A stretch of DNA of 64,000 nt from Saprospiraceae bacterium UBA7687 (lineage in GTDB: Bacteria; Bacteroidota; Bacteroidia; Chitinophagales; Saprospiraceae): contig DLGT01000095.1 in the NCBI GenBank assembly GCA_002482845.1, positions 43,754 through 107,753 on the forward strand, in the 5' to 3' direction. The notes beneath the pieces were generated by a model, which was not told the origin of the DNA, did not search any database, and was given only the letters and a program-made list of their open reading frames with translations. Below, piece by piece: positions 63,654-64,000 of the stretch. A program made the position numbers and the translations under genes. Numbering within the stretch: position 1 is the first letter of the stretch; the number at the start of each line of letters is the position of its first letter.

Positions 63654-63863
63654 CTATAAATTTAACTTCAGCAGAATTTCTTTTGTGTCTAGTCCCATAT
63701 AGTTACAAAAATCACCAATGGTGAGTAACTGATGGCTACCTTTTTTTAAATCTGTGCGAATTTTAAGTACAAGTCTACCTGCACTTCTCAGGCTTTTTCC
63801 TGTAATTATTGCGGCATCTTTAGGGTAGATGGCGCTTCTAAGATTCCTACTTGTACTTTTCAT
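63654..63863 (-). CDS. Small HTH-like protein of a Bacteroidota family
   Basis: This 69-residue basic protein resembles a small family found in many Bacteroidota genomes, with the pattern AIYPKDAAIITGKSLRSAGR followed by IRTDLKK, SHQLLTIGDFCNYMGLD and a final helix. The two helix-turn-helix-sized halves and high Arg/Lys suggest DNA binding, but the family has no proven role. No partner gene is close; the ATG at 63863 is the natural start. I recognise the motif pattern, not a named gene. Confidence 0.65.
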   Translation of the reverse strand: MKSTSRNLRSAIYPKDAAIITGKSLRSAGRLVLKIRTDLKKGSHQLLTIGDFCNYMGLDTKEILLKLNL

Positions 63864-63984
63864 ACAGCTAAAAATATTTGATACGTTTTAAGATAAATTA
63901 AATACATGGTCATTGATCATTTGGGGTATTTTGATCTTTAAGTTGATTTATCATTAAAATTACACTTAGTTTAAAATTCCTTTT

Positions 63985-64000
63985 GTTTTACCCCGACCCT
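63985..64000. repeat. Possible third copy of the hairpin element, cut by the window edge
   Basis: GTTTTACCCCGACCCT at the window end resembles the inner part of copies 1 and 2 (TTTTTTACCCTGACCCT). The left arm TGATAATCAA is not seen at the expected place, so this is weak. Confidence 0.25.

Noticed and set aside
1..64000. tRNA, rRNA, phage or transposase genes
   Set aside because: I looked through the intergenic gaps for cloverleaf ends, ribosomal sequence and mobile-element enzymes and found none. A tRNAscan-type search could still reveal a missed tRNA.

Overview
The window is AT-rich bacterial chromosome from a member of the Bacteroidota, most likely in or near the Saprospiria/Chitinophagia. 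The lineage call is an inference from four things. A giant SprA translocon gene lies directly downstream of ruvA. Several secreted proteins end in type IX secretion (T9SS) sorting domains, both type A and the CHU_C/type B form. Many genes are preceded by the Bacteroidota -7 box TAnnTTTG rather than by Shine-Dalgarno sequences. Small Bacteroidota-specific families are also present. I saw no rRNA, tRNA, CRISPR array, prophage or transposase gene.

Layout. 1-2887: two tandem POT-family peptide transporters (the first cut by the window edge). 3170-6647: a TPR protein, a membrane protein and a conserved protein of unknown function. 6879-10189: pdxA-lysE operon, a MITE-like element, and a secreted protein. 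10366-12476: mnmG with a zinc-ribbon gene. 12627-18175: malic enzyme, exonuclease III, an 11-bp-period tandem array, a small secreted coiled-coil protein and a UvrD/PcrA helicase. 18190-23766: secreted M1 peptidase, DASS anion symporter and T9SS-exported CotH-like protein. 24018-28768: long acyl-CoA dehydrogenase and DNA polymerase I. 28876-34825: a 1439-residue T9SS cargo with a dockerin-like pair, and a lipoprotein. 35283-42336: acyl-ACP desaturase, PhnA protein, RF3, acyl-ACP thioesterase/YraN operon, TraB/GumN lipoprotein and RlmB. 42532-54555: T9SS-exported M36 peptidase, ruvA and sprA. 54676-59370: NdpA-like and ComM genes, then a GCS2-CBS fusion. 59620-63863: lipoprotein, small dimeric-barrel protein, REP-like hairpins, a second MITE copy, an SprB-repeat/CHU_C protein and a small HTH-like protein.

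How it works together. SprA is the outer-membrane channel of T9SS, and four genes here (CotH-like, 1439-aa protein, M36 peptidase, CHU_C protein) encode its probable substrates. Peptide use is a second theme: two POT transporters plus secreted M1 and M36 peptidases suggest protein scavenging. The rest is mostly housekeeping: tRNA modification, DNA repair, B6 synthesis and lipid metabolism.

The most unusual content is non-coding. There are two families of short non-autonomous elements. One is a 153/185-bp MITE with a 3-bp target duplication; one copy landed exactly in the overlapping stop codons of two convergent genes. The other is a ~138-bp element with terminal inverted repeats and a conserved internal hairpin. 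The window also holds a degenerate-to-perfect 11/10-bp tandem array and a REP-like triple hairpin. I did not find a convincing new multi-gene defence or biosynthetic system.
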